Of a stretch of 33,400 nucleotides of DNA, positions 21,432-33,400 are shown in pieces; within the stretch, counting starts at the first letter, position 1, and the number at the start of each line of letters is the position of its first letter. A program made the translations under genes and the position numbers. The notes under the pieces are model-generated. The model was given only the letters and a program-made list of their open reading frames with translations. It ran no database searches and was not told the origin of the DNA. Origin of the DNA: Mycolicibacterium porcinum (GTDB taxonomy: Bacteria; Actinomycetota; Actinomycetes; Mycobacteriales; Mycobacteriaceae); assembly GCA_001942045.1 (NCBI GenBank), contig MSTD01000006.1, positions 156,422 through 189,821 on the forward strand, in the 5' to 3' direction.

Positions 21432-23599
21432 CCACTACCGTGCTCGCGTATTTGCCCAGCCCGTCACAGGGCGTCTGGCATCTGGGGCCGGTGCCGATCC
21501 GCGCGTATGCGCTCTGCATCATCGCGGGCATCATCGCGGCACTGGTCATCGGAGACCGGCGGTGGCAGGCGCGAGGCGGACAAGCCGGCGTCATCTATGA
21601 CATCGCCTTGTGGGCAGTGCCTTTCGGCCTCGTCGGTGGCCGGCTCTACCACGTCATGACGGACTGGCCCCGGTATTTCGGCCCCGGTGGCAAGGGACTC
21701 GGTGCCGCATTCCAGGTGTGGGAAGGTGGCCTCGGCATCTGGGGCGCCGTCGCACTGGGCGGCGTCGGGGCCTGGATCGGTTGCCGCTCGCGGGGGATAC
21801 CGCTGCCGGCCTTCGGCGACGCGATCGCACCCGGAATCATCCTGGCCCAGGCCATCGGCCGGCTCGGAAACTACTTCAATCAAGAGCTGTTCGGCGGCGA
21901 CACCACGCTGCCGTGGGGCTTGGAGATCTACAAACGCGTCAACTCCCTCGGACAGCCTGACCAGCTCAACGGCGTCTCGACGGGTGAGGTCGAGAAGGTG
22001 GTCCATCCCACCTTCCTCTACGAATTGCTGTGGAACCTGCTGGTTTTCGCGCTGCTGATCTGGGCCGACCGCAAGTTCAAGCTCGGCCACGGACGGTTGT
22101 TCGCGCTCTACGTGGCCGGCTATTGCGCGGGCCGTTTCATGGTCGAGTTGATGCGCACCGATGAGGCGACGGAGTTCGCCGGTATCCGCGTCAACACCTT
22201 CACCTCGACGTTCGTGTTCATCGGCGCCGTCGTCTACATCATGCTGGCGACCAAGGGACGGGAAGATCCGGCGACCTTGGCCGGCAAGAGCGACGAGGAC
22301 GAATCGACGGCCGACGAGCTCGGCAAGGAACTCGTCGCCGCGGCGGCGACCACCGGTGTTGTTGCGGCCGCAACGGTGGCCGGGCAAGACGACGACGAGG
22401 ATGCCGACCACATGCATCCGGATGAGGTCGGCGCCAGTGAGGACGACGGCGCCGAGGCGGCTGCGGCCATCGAACTGAAGGCGATCGCCAAGGAACCCGA
22501 AGACGAGGACGGTGAGGCTGAAGCCGAGGCCGAGGCCGAGGCTGCCGAGGAGCCCGTCGACGAGGACGAGGACGAGGACGAGGAGTCTGAGGCGCCCTCA
22601 GAGCCCGAGGCCGAAGTCACCGAGGAGACGATCGACGAGGCCGAGCCCGAGGACGACGCTGAAGCCGAAGTCGAGGATGAGTCGACCGAGGCCGCCGAAG
22701 CTGACGAAGCAGCCGATGAAGAGCCTGAAGCAGAGGCGGTAGGTGCCGCGACCGAAGCTGACGAAGTAGCCGCAGACGAGCCTGAGCCTGAGTCTGAGGA
22801 GCCCGAGGGTGACGTCACGGAGGAGTCGGCGGAAGCGGTTGAGGCCGCTGCAGAAGACGAAGCTGAGGCTGAGCCCACCGACGCCGAGGACGGCGCGGAT
22901 GAGACGGAAGCACCGGTAGACGCCGAGGCCGAGCCCGAGGCCGACGAAGAAGCCGCAGACGAGGTGGCCGAGGAGCCTGCGGACGGAGAAGACGAGGCAG
23001 GCGCTGACTCGGGGGAGACTGCGGACGAGGTCGCCGCTGACGAATCCACCGACGAATCCGAGTCTGAAGAACCCGAGGGTGACGTCGCGGAAAAGTCGGC
23101 AGACGAGGTTGAGGCCGCTGCAGTGGACGAGCCTGAGGCTGAGCTCACCGACGCCGAGGACGGCGCGGATGAGGCGGAAGCACCGGTAGACGCCGACGCT
23201 GAGGAGCCCGCGGACGGCGAAGACGAGGCAGGCGCTGACTCGGGGGAGACTGCGGACGAGGTCACCGCTGCCGAACCCGCCGACGAGCCCGAGGCAGAAC
23301 AAGCTGAGGCTGAAGTCGCAGAGTCTGACGGGGAGTCTGCGCCTGCTGCGCAGGACGACACCGAAGCCGAAACCGATGACGCGGCGGACGAATCGGATAC
23401 CGCGGAGGCGGAGGCCGAGGCCACCGACGACGCTGAGACTGCGGATGACACCGACGACGAGGCGAAGCCTGAGGCCGATGAGTCCGATGACGAGGATGCG
23501 GTCGACGAGACCAAGACCGAATCGCCGGTAGTCACCGAGCAGCCCGAGCCGACGAAGCAGGGTGGCCGGGTGCGGCGCTGGTTCCGGCGGAACCGCTAA
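21428..23599 (+). CDS. lgt: Prolipoprotein diacylglyceryl transferase with a very long acidic C-terminal tail
   Basis: Lgt moves diacylglycerol from phosphatidylglycerol to the lipobox cysteine of prolipoproteins at the cytoplasmic membrane. The enzyme core (about residues 1-275) has seven hydrophobic segments, the signature IGRLGNYFNQELFGG (143-157, with Arg145 in the place of the essential E. coli Arg143) and HPTFLYE. The start is TTG 21428, overlapping trpA. The total is 723 residues. From about residue 280 to 710 the chain is low-complexity Glu/Ala/Asp with Pro and Thr, close to half acidic, and it contains an internal duplication. It closes with a basic RVRRWFRRNR. With the family topology the tail would be cytoplasmic. 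Mycobacterial Lgt often has some extension, but this one is unusually long. Its function is unknown. Confidence 0.93.
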   Translation: MTTTVLAYLPSPSQGVWHLGPVPIRAYALCIIAGIIAALVIGDRRWQARGGQAGVIYDIALWAVPFGLVGGRLYHVMTDWPRYFGPGGKGLGAAFQVWEGGLGIWGAVALGGVGAWIGCRSRGIPLPAFGDAIAPGIILAQAIGRLGNYFNQELFGGDTTLPWGLEIYKRVNSLGQPDQLNGVSTGEVEKVVHPTFLYELLWNLLVFALLIWADRKFKLGHGRLFALYVAGYCAGRFMVELMRTDEATEFAGIRVNTFTSTFVFIGAVVYIMLATKGREDPATLAGKSDEDESTADELGKELVAAAATTGVVAAATVAGQDDDEDADHMHPDEVGASEDDGAEAAAAIELKAIAKEPEDEDGEAEAEAEAEAAEEPVDEDEDEDEESEAPSEPEAEVTEETIDEAEPEDDAEAEVEDESTEAAEADEAADEEPEAEAVGAATEADEVAADEPEPESEEPEGDVTEESAEAVEAAAEDEAEAEPTDAEDGADETEAPVDAEAEPEADEEAADEVAEEPADGEDEAGADSGETADEVAADESTDESESEEPEGDVAEKSADEVEAAAVDEPEAELTDAEDGADEAEAPVDADAEEPADGEDEAGADSGETADEVTAAEPADEPEAEQAEAEVAESDGESAPAAQDDTEAETDDAADESDTAEAEAEATDDAETADDTDDEAKPEADESDDEDAVDETKTESPVVTEQPEPTKQGGRVRRWFRRNR
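22791..23263 (+). repeat. Imperfect tandem duplication in the acidic tail of lgt
   Basis: Bases 22791-23032 recur at 23061-23263. The first part is offset by 270 bp (for example the block ending in GAAGCACCGGTAGACGCCGA at 22906 and 23176). The second part is offset by 231 bp, because the second copy lacks 39 bp. Both indels are multiples of three, so the frame is kept. In the protein, SEEPEGDV...TDAEDGADE...APVDA...PADGEDEAGADSGETADEV appears twice, near residues 455-535 and 545-612. This looks like slippage or unequal crossing-over in acidic coding DNA. Confidence 0.85.
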
Positions 23600-23626
23600 C
23601 CACTCGCACTCTGGCATCCTGGCTGT

Positions 23627-24025
23627 ATGACTGATCCGTCTCAGTCCCCAGACCCGCTCAACGGCCCGCCGCCGGCCGGCTTCCCGCCGCCTGCGGGATA
23701 TCCGCCGCCACCGCCCGGTTACCCGCCGTATCCATCGCGGTACGGCGATCCGAGCGCGCCGTACGGCCGTCATCCGATCACCGGCGAGCCGTTCTCCGAC
23801 AAGTCCAAGGTGGTCGCCGGTCTTCTACAGCTGATCGGACTGGTCGGGCTGGTCGGGATCGGCCGCATCTACATCGGCCAGACCGGTCTGGGTGTCGCCC
23901 AGTTGATCGTCGGGTTGGTCACCTGTGGCATCGGCGCCGTCATTTGGGGGATCGTCGATGCCATCCTGATCCTCACCGACAAGGTCCGCGACCCATACGG
24001 GCGCCCGCTCCGCGATGGGACATAG
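23627..24025 (+). CDS. TM2 domain membrane protein (Rv1615-like)
   Basis: A 132-residue protein. The first 50 residues are rich in Pro, Gly and Tyr with GYPPPPPGYPPYP-type repeats. Two hydrophobic segments follow (about 62-80 and 88-112) with the TM2-domain pattern of a turn containing GRIYIGQTGLGVAQL and a final WGIVDAILIL. The end is polar. ATG 23627 is 27 nt after lgt; no clear ribosome site is seen. It overlaps the following DUF2752 gene by 11 nt. Its place after lgt is conserved with M. tuberculosis. The function is unknown; proline/tyrosine-rich N-terminal regions of this kind are common in mycobacterial membrane proteins and may mediate assembly. Confidence 0.85.
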   Translation: MTDPSQSPDPLNGPPPAGFPPPAGYPPPPPGYPPYPSRYGDPSAPYGRHPITGEPFSDKSKVVAGLLQLIGLVGLVGIGRIYIGQTGLGVAQLIVGLVTCGIGAVIWGIVDAILILTDKVRDPYGRPLRDGT

Positions 24026-24428
24026 CGGCCCTGCCGCCACGACGGCGGGACGGCTCTCGCTGGTGGCTGCCGGCGGGCTCGCCGTCGGTGCGCTCGCCTA
24101 CACCGGTTTGGCCGATCCGCACCGCCCGGGTTTCCTGTTCCCGGGGTGCCCGTTCAAAGCCCTGACGGGGTGGAACTGCCCGGCGTGCGGCGGTCTGCGG
24201 ATGACTCACGACCTGCTGCATGGCGACGTGGGCGCGGCGATCGTCGACAACGTATTTGCCCTGGTCGGTCTGCCCGCCCTGGTGGTGTGGATGTTGGTGC
24301 GGTGGCGGCTCGGCAAGCCGCTGTTCCCGCTGCGGGCTGTGGTGACGATCGTGGCGGCATTGGTGGTCTGGACCGTGGTGCGGAACCTGCCCGGGTTCCC
24401 GCTGGTCCCGACGTTAACCACGCAGTAG
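24015..24428 (+). CDS. DUF2752 family membrane protein (Rv1616-like)
   Basis: A 137-residue protein with the DUF2752 signature FPGCPFKALTGWNCPACGGLRMTHDLLHGD (residues about 43-72), including the CP-x-C-G cysteine cluster that could bind a metal or form a disulphide. Hydrophobic segments lie at about 13-32, 75-98 and 106-125. ATG 24015 is inside the last codons of the TM2-protein gene (11-nt overlap), so the two are likely translated together; their products may work as a pair in the membrane. Function is not known for the family. It is the last gene before the gltB promoter region. Confidence 0.85.
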   Translation: MGHSGPAATTAGRLSLVAAGGLAVGALAYTGLADPHRPGFLFPGCPFKALTGWNCPACGGLRMTHDLLHGDVGAAIVDNVFALVGLPALVVWMLVRWRLGKPLFPLRAVVTIVAALVVWTVVRNLPGFPLVPTLTTQ

Positions 24429-24442
24429 TAGCCGACCTGCGC

Positions 24443-24451
24443 TGATACACT
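24443..24451 (+). promoter_or_regulatory. Extended -10 promoter candidate for gltBD
   Basis: TGATACACT (24443-24451) is a TGN-TANNNT extended -10 lying in the 85-bp gap between the DUF2752 gene and gltB. No good -35 is present, which extended -10 promoters can tolerate. Transcription would start near 24458, giving a leader of about 56 nt with GGAGG (24500-24504) before GTG 24514. Inspection only. Confidence 0.45.
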
Positions 24452-24513
24452 GAAAATTCGGGCCGGTGCAGTCCCGGGACCAGGATGTTCCGGACTTGCG
24501 GAGGTGCGATCAA

Positions 24514-29074
<4,561 letters not shown>

Positions 29075-29082
<8 letters not shown>

Positions 29083-30577
29083 TCCGACCGGATTTCTTCG
29101 AGTGCCCAAGATCGAGGCCGCTAAGCGGCCCGTCGAGGAGCGGGTGGGGGACTGGCGCGAGGTGTACGAGCGCGAGGATCCCAACGAGCGGGCCGGCGAG
29201 GTGTCGCAGCAGGCACGCCGCTGCATGGATTGCGGGATCCCGTTCTGCCACTCCGGTAAGGCGGGCTGCCCGTTGGGCAACCTGATCCCGGAATGGAACG
29301 ACCTGGTGCGGCGCGGCCGCTGGGATGCCGCCAGTGACCGCTTGCACGCCACCAACAACTTCCCGGAGTTCACCGGGCGGCTGTGTCCAGCGCCGTGCGA
29401 GTCGGCGTGCGTGCTGTCGATCGCCGAGGAGCAGACCGGCGGCAGCGTGACGATCAAGCGGATCGAGCAGACGATCGCCGACCACGCCTGGATGAACGGC
29501 ACCGTCGAACCCCAGCCGGCGGCGATCTCGACAGGCAAGAGCGTCGCTGTCGTCGGCTCGGGACCCGCGGGTTTGGCTGCCGCACAACAACTCACCCGTG
29601 CCGGCCATGAGGTCACGGTGTACGAGCGGGACGATCGGGTGGGCGGGCTGCTGCGCTACGGCATTCCGGAGTACAAGCTCGAGAAGTCGGTGCTCAATCA
29701 GCGCCTGGCCCAGATGCGGGCCGAGGGAACGCGATTCGTCACCGAATGCGAGGTCGGTGTCGATCTGACCGTGGAGCAGCTGCGGCAGCGCCATCAGGCC
29801 GTGGTGCTGGCCGTCGGTGCGCTGCGGGGCCGCGACAACGACGTGCCCGGCCGCGAACTCGATGGTGTACATCTGGCCATGGAGCATCTGGTGCCGGCTA
29901 ACCGGGAATGCGAGGGCGACGCGTCCACGCCGATCTCGGCGGCGGGCAAGCACGTGGTGATCATCGGCGGCGGTGACACCGGTGCGGACTGTCTGGGCAC
30001 CGCGCACCGGCAGGGTGCCGCCTCGGTGACGCAGCTCGACTACAACGCCGAGCCGCCCGAGACCCGCGACGACGAGCTCTCGCCGTGGCCCACGTGGCCG
30101 TTGGTGCTGCGGACTTCCCCGGCGCACGCCGAGGGCGGCGCGCGTCGCTTCGAGGTGGCGGTACAACGTTTTCTAGGCGACGACAACGGTCATGTGCGCG
30201 CCATCGAGATCGCCGAGGTCCGGGTGACCCGCGATGCCGATGGGCGCCGTGAGATCAAGCCGGTGGGTGAGTCGTTGCAGATCCCCTGCGACCTGGCGCT
30301 GCTGGCGATCGGGTTCGAGGGTGTCGAGCATATGGCCTTGCTGGACGGGTTGGACCTCAAGCTGACCCGGCGGGGCACGGTGTCCTGTGGTTCGGACTGG
30401 CAGACCGACGCCCCCGGGGTGTTCGTCTGCGGTGACGCGCACCGGGGAGCGTCGCTGGTGGTGTGGGCGATTGCCGAGGGCCGCAGCGCGGCGCATGCGG
30501 TGGACGCGTACCTGATGGGCGAGTCGGATCTGCCGTCGCCGGTGCGGCCCGGCACCCTGCCTCTGTCCGTCGTCTGA
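29075..30577 (+). CDS. gltD: Glutamate synthase, small subunit
   Basis: The electron-transfer subunit of GOGAT: it takes electrons from NADPH via FAD and passes them through 4Fe-4S clusters to GltB. The 500-residue protein shows the two cysteine clusters [21 protein letters not shown] (about 50-70) and [11 protein letters not shown] (about 104-114), the FAD site [15 protein letters not shown] (about 158-172), the NADPH-binding [12 protein letters not shown] (about 293-304) and a final [26 protein letters not shown] 29075 lies within the end of gltB, 6 nt after GGAGG, so translation is coupled. In M. tuberculosis gltBD is found elsewhere in the genome, so this is a relocated or additional copy. 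Confidence 0.96.
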
Positions 30578-30590
30578 ATCGATTAACGAC

Positions 30591-30596
30591 TATGCT
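30591..30596 (+). promoter_or_regulatory. -10 element of a probable leaderless pyk transcript
   Basis: TATGCT lies 8 nt before the GTG start of the pyruvate kinase gene, in the 27-bp gap after gltD. That spacing places the transcription start at the GTG itself, the usual arrangement of leaderless mycobacterial mRNAs. No clear -35 or Shine-Dalgarno is seen. Confidence 0.45.
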
Positions 30597-30604
30597 GACA
30601 TGAC

Positions 30605-32023
30605 GTGAGCAGACGCGGAAAGATCGTTTGTACGCTTGGCCCCGCTACCAGCACGGATGAGACGGTGCGGGCCCTCGTCGAGGCCGGTATGGACGTCGCA
30701 CGGCTGAACTTCAGCCACGGTGACTACACCGACCATGAAGCCGCCTACAAGCGGGTCCGGGCAGCATCGGATGCCACCGGGCACGCCGTCGGCGTGCTGG
30801 CTGACCTGCAGGGCCCCAAGATCCGGTTGGGCCGCTTCGCCGAGGGGCCGACCTACTGGGCGGCCGGGGAATCGGTTCGCATTACCGTCGATGAATGTGC
30901 GGGCACCCACGACCGGGTGTCGACCACCTACAAGCGTCTGGCCCAGGATGCCCGGCCCGGCGACCGGGTCCTCGTCGATGACGGCAACGTCGGCCTGAAG
31001 GTCGATGAGATCGACGGCAACGACGTGGTCTGCACGGTCACCGAGGGCGGACCGGTCAGCAACAACAAGGGCATGTCGCTGCCCGGCATGAACGTCACTG
31101 CCCCGGCGCTGTCGGAAAAGGACATCGAGGATCTCGAGTTCGCGTTGCGGCTGGGCGTGGATCTGGTCGCGCTGTCGTTCGTCCGGTCACCCGCCGACGT
31201 CGAGTTGGTCCACGAGGTGATGGACCGGGTGGGCCGACGGGTCCCGGTGATCGCCAAGCTGGAGAAGCCCGAGGCGGTCGAGAACCTCGAAGCGATCGTG
31301 CTGGCGTTCGACGCGATCATGGTGGCGCGTGGTGACCTCGGCGTCGAGCTGCCGTTGGAGGAAGTGCCGCTCGTCCAGAAGCGTGCGATCCAGATGGCAA
31401 GGGAGAACGCCAAACCCGTCATCGTCGCCACTCAGATGCTGGAGTCGATGATCGAAAGTTCCCGGCCCACCCGGGCCGAGGCCTCCGACGTCGCCAACGC
31501 CGTGCTCGACGGTGCCGACGCGGTGATGCTCTCCGGGGAAACTTCCGTCGGCAAGTACCCGCTGGAGGCCGTCAAGACGATGGCCCGCATCATCAAGGCG
31601 GTCGAGGACAACTCGGTGACGGTGCCGCCGCTGACGCACACTCCGCGCACCAAGCGTGGTGTGATCTCGTATGCGGCCCGCGACATCGGCGAGCGGCTGG
31701 ATGCCAAGGCGCTGGTCGCCTTCACGCAGTCCGGTGACACCGTGCGCCGACTGGCCCGGCTGCACACCCCGCTCCCGGTGCTGGCGTTCACGGCGCTGCC
31801 CGAGGTGCGCAGTCAGCTGGCGCTGACCTGGGGCACCGAGACGTTCATCGTGCCGCAGATGTCGAACACCGACGACATGATCCGTCAGGTCGACAAGTCT
31901 CTGCTCGAGCTGGGCCGCTACAAGCGCGGTGAGCTGGTGGTCATCGTGGCCGGTGCTCCGCCGGGCACAGTAGGCTCCACGAATCTGATCCACGTGCACC
32001 GCATCGGGGAGGACGACGTCTAG
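30605..32023 (+). CDS. pyk: Pyruvate kinase
   Basis: Pyruvate kinase makes pyruvate and ATP from PEP and ADP at the end of glycolysis. The 472-residue protein has the normal bacterial length: the barrel starts with RRGKIVCTLGPATS and contains LNFSHGDY, DLQGPKIRLGRF, the active-site IAKLEKPEAVENL, MVARGDLGVELPLEEVP and SGETSVGKYPLEAV. The B domain lies near residues 70-165, and the C-terminal allosteric domain at about 335-472 ends with PPGTVGSTNLIHVHRIG. GTG 30605 has no ribosome site and is probably read from a leaderless mRNA. It corresponds to pykA (Rv1617), which keeps its place before tesB. Confidence 0.96.
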   Translation: MSRRGKIVCTLGPATSTDETVRALVEAGMDVARLNFSHGDYTDHEAAYKRVRAASDATGHAVGVLADLQGPKIRLGRFAEGPTYWAAGESVRITVDECAGTHDRVSTTYKRLAQDARPGDRVLVDDGNVGLKVDEIDGNDVVCTVTEGGPVSNNKGMSLPGMNVTAPALSEKDIEDLEFALRLGVDLVALSFVRSPADVELVHEVMDRVGRRVPVIAKLEKPEAVENLEAIVLAFDAIMVARGDLGVELPLEEVPLVQKRAIQMARENAKPVIVATQMLESMIESSRPTRAEASDVANAVLDGADAVMLSGETSVGKYPLEAVKTMARIIKAVEDNSVTVPPLTHTPRTKRGVISYAARDIGERLDAKALVAFTQSGDTVRRLARLHTPLPVLAFTALPEVRSQLALTWGTETFIVPQMSNTDDMIRQVDKSLLELGRYKRGELVVIVAGAPPGTVGSTNLIHVHRIGEDDV

Positions 32024-32074
32024 CGGGAGGTCGTCAGGCCCAGGGCGCCGGCAAAAGATCTCGAAAGGCATTCC

Positions 32075-32947
32075 TTGACACACCCGGATTTCGAGGAGCT
32101 GCTGGCTGTTCTCGATCTGAACCGCGTTGACGACGATTTGTTCATCGGTACGCATCCGAGCAAGAACCCGGTGCGCACCTTCGGTGGGCAGATGATCGCG
32201 CAGGCGTTCGTCGCAGGCGGCCGCACGCTGGAGTACAAGCTTTCCCCGAGTGCGTTGAACGCGCACTTCATCGCCGGTGGCGATCCGGAGAAGGATCTGG
32301 AGTTCCACGTCGTGCGGCTGCGTGACGAGCGGCGGTTCGCCAACCGCCGGGTCGACGTCATGCAGGACGGCAACCTGCTGACCACCGTGATGCTGTCCTA
32401 CATGAACGCCGGCCGGGGGCTCGAGCACAGCGTGCCTGCGCCTGAGGTTCCGCGCCCGGACACGTTGCCCAAGATCGATGAGCTCTTGAAGGGGTACGAG
32501 AAGACGGTGCCGTTGTTCGTCGAGGCGTTGCGCCCGATCGAGTGGCGCTACACCAACGATCCGGCCTGGGTGATGCGGGACAAGGGCGGCAAGCTCGACC
32601 ACAATCGGGTGTGGCTCAAGACGGAAGGTGTGATGCCCGACGATCCGGTGCTGCACGGCGCGGCCCTGGTGTATTCGTCGGACACCACGGTGCTCGATTC
32701 GATCATCACCACACACGGATTGTCCTGGGGTTTCGACCGGATCTTCGCGGTGACGATGAATCACTCGGTGTGGTTCCACCGGCCGATCAAGTTCGACGAG
32801 TGGGTGCTGTACTCCACCACGTCGCCAGTGGCGGCGGAGTCCCGGGGGCTCGGCACCGGACATTTCTTCGACGCGTCGGGCCAGTTGTTGGCGACGGTGG
32901 TGCAAGAGGGGATCGTCAAGTACTTCCCGGGTGCTGCCAAACCGTGA
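32075..32947 (+). CDS. tesB: Acyl-CoA thioesterase II
   Basis: A 290-residue double-hotdog thioesterase that hydrolyses fatty acyl-CoA to free acid and CoA. The family marks are HPSKNPVRTFGGQMIAQAFVAG in the first hotdog domain and LDSIITTHGLSWGFDRIFAVTMNHSVWFHRPIKFDEWVLY in the second, followed by GHFFDASGQLLATVVQEG. The start is TTG 32075, preceded by GAAAGG at a suitable distance; no ATG or GTG in frame gives the expected N-terminus (family start around DFDELLAVLDL). It lies 51 nt after pyk on the same strand and matches tesB1 (Rv1618). The stop is only 6 nt from the end of the convergent DUF4190-type gene. Confidence 0.94.
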   Translation: MTHPDFEELLAVLDLNRVDDDLFIGTHPSKNPVRTFGGQMIAQAFVAGGRTLEYKLSPSALNAHFIAGGDPEKDLEFHVVRLRDERRFANRRVDVMQDGNLLTTVMLSYMNAGRGLEHSVPAPEVPRPDTLPKIDELLKGYEKTVPLFVEALRPIEWRYTNDPAWVMRDKGGKLDHNRVWLKTEGVMPDDPVLHGAALVYSSDTTVLDSIITTHGLSWGFDRIFAVTMNHSVWFHRPIKFDEWVLYSTTSPVAAESRGLGTGHFFDASGQLLATVVQEGIVKYFPGAAKP

Positions 32948-32953
32948 TGCGGC

Positions 32954-33397
32954 TCAGCGGGTAGGGGTCGGTGTCACGCCGAACGAATCCTCGACCCGCC
33001 GTTCGAACTCCCTCTCGCACCGTTGCTGGGCCGCGGTGTCGTCACCGGCCTGCTGGAGGCAGTTCATGTAGTCCCGGCCGCCGACGTCGTCGAACCACCG
33101 TGCGCCGAAGTATGTCCAGATGCCGATGAACACCAGCGACAACACGCAGGCGATGGCGCCGAGAGCGATGCCGGAGGTGGCGACGTCGGAGTTCGTGGCC
33201 TCACCCCGACGGCATCGCCCGCGGGCGAGGATGCCCAGGATGACCGCGGTGATGCCGAACATCAACCCGCCGATCACCGACCACACGAGCAGCAGCCCGA
33301 AGATCGCGAGCACGAGCGCCGCGACGCCCAGCCCGTTGGCCGGGGCCCGCGCGACCGGTTGCATGGGGTATCCGCCGTAGGACGGCGGATACCCCAT
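32954..33397 (-). CDS. DUF4190-type membrane protein, possibly 5'-truncated by the window edge
   Basis: At least 147 residues. A Gly/Pro/Tyr-rich N-terminal piece (GYPPSYGGYPMQ) is followed by two hydrophobic segments (about 23-58 and 73-96) with the glycine-rich GVAALVLAIFGLLL and GIALGAIACVLSLVFIGIW patterns of DUF4190 proteins. A polar C-terminal domain has two cysteines (NCLQQAG...QQRCE). The ATG at 33397 is the first visible, but the frame is still open at base 33400 and related proteins often have longer proline-rich N-termini, so the true start may lie outside. The function is unknown. The first codons sit in a perfect inverted repeat. Confidence 0.7.
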   Translation of the reverse strand: MGYPPSYGGYPMQPVARAPANGLGVAALVLAIFGLLLVWSVIGGLMFGITAVILGILARGRCRRGEATNSDVATSGIALGAIACVLSLVFIGIWTYFGARWFDDVGGRDYMNCLQQAGDDTAAQQRCEREFERRVEDSFGVTPTPTR

Positions 33398-33400
33398 GCA
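33360..33400. repeat. Perfect 19-bp inverted repeat with a 3-nt loop at the window end
   Basis: TGCATGGGGTATCCGCCGT (33360-33378) and its exact reverse complement (33382-33400) flank AGG. The structure ends exactly at the last base of the window, so it may extend further. It lies in the coding sequence of the DUF4190-type gene and encodes the near-palindromic peptide MGYPPSYGGYPM. Confidence 0.85.

Noticed and set aside
22234..23535. Long minus-strand open frame of 433 codons, very rich in serine and alanine
   Set aside because: It is the complement of the Glu/Ala/Asp-coding tail of lgt (GAG/GAC/GCC codons read backwards give Ser/Ala/Val). It has no start signal or family motif.
31187..32905. 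572-codon minus-strand frame opposite pyk and tesB
   Set aside because: It is a shadow frame; both plus-strand genes have full family motifs and starts.

Overview
The window is high-GC actinobacterial DNA and almost certainly comes from a fast-growing mycobacterium (Mycolicibacterium type). The gene order nadC - deazaflavin-dependent nitroreductase - hisD-C-B-H-A-impA-F-I ... bcpB - trpE - TIGR02234 - trpC-B-A - lgt - TM2 protein - DUF2752 - pyk - tesB follows the M. tuberculosis block Rv1596-Rv1618. The protein sequences are also close to what I recall of those genes. Start-codon use is typical: many GTG starts, two TTG starts, and 4-nt stop/start overlaps (GTGA, ATGA, TTGA).

Layout. (1) 1-1593: 3' end of nadC, a LysE-family exporter and a small F420-type nitroreductase, the last two on the minus strand. 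(2) 1698-8077: a compact histidine operon, nearly every junction overlapping. HisA is of the PriA type, able to serve both histidine and tryptophan synthesis; no trpF lies in the window. (3) 8151-15762: an accessory segment, where M. tuberculosis carries chaA. It holds a DUF222/HNH (13E12-type) gene whose start codon lies inside a LexA-like SOS box, a two-gene type II restriction-modification module, an orphan ABC ATPase with a GntR regulator, and, divergent from these, a 2-isopropylmalate synthase. That synthase is preceded by a 13-codon leucine leader peptide and mutually exclusive hairpins, which look like a leucine attenuator. (4) 15749-16213: bcpB. (5) 16277-24428: the trp cluster running into lgt and two small membrane proteins; Lgt carries a very long acidic tail with an internal duplication. 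(6) 24514-30577: gltB-gltD, glutamate synthase, which in M. tuberculosis lies elsewhere. (7) 30605-33400: pyk, tesB and a DUF4190-type membrane protein on the minus strand that may run off the window edge.

How it fits together. Most of the window is amino-acid supply: histidine, tryptophan, leucine and glutamate. Glutamate from GltBD, glutamine used by HisH/HisF, and PEP/pyruvate from pykinase link central nitrogen and carbon metabolism to these pathways. Embedded in this housekeeping block is one genome-defence and DNA-damage module. The most notable signals are the leuL-leuA attenuator, the SOS box over the HNH gene's start, and the acidic Lgt tail. There is no stretch over 300 bases without a gene. 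I saw no tRNA, rRNA, CRISPR array or insertion sequence.
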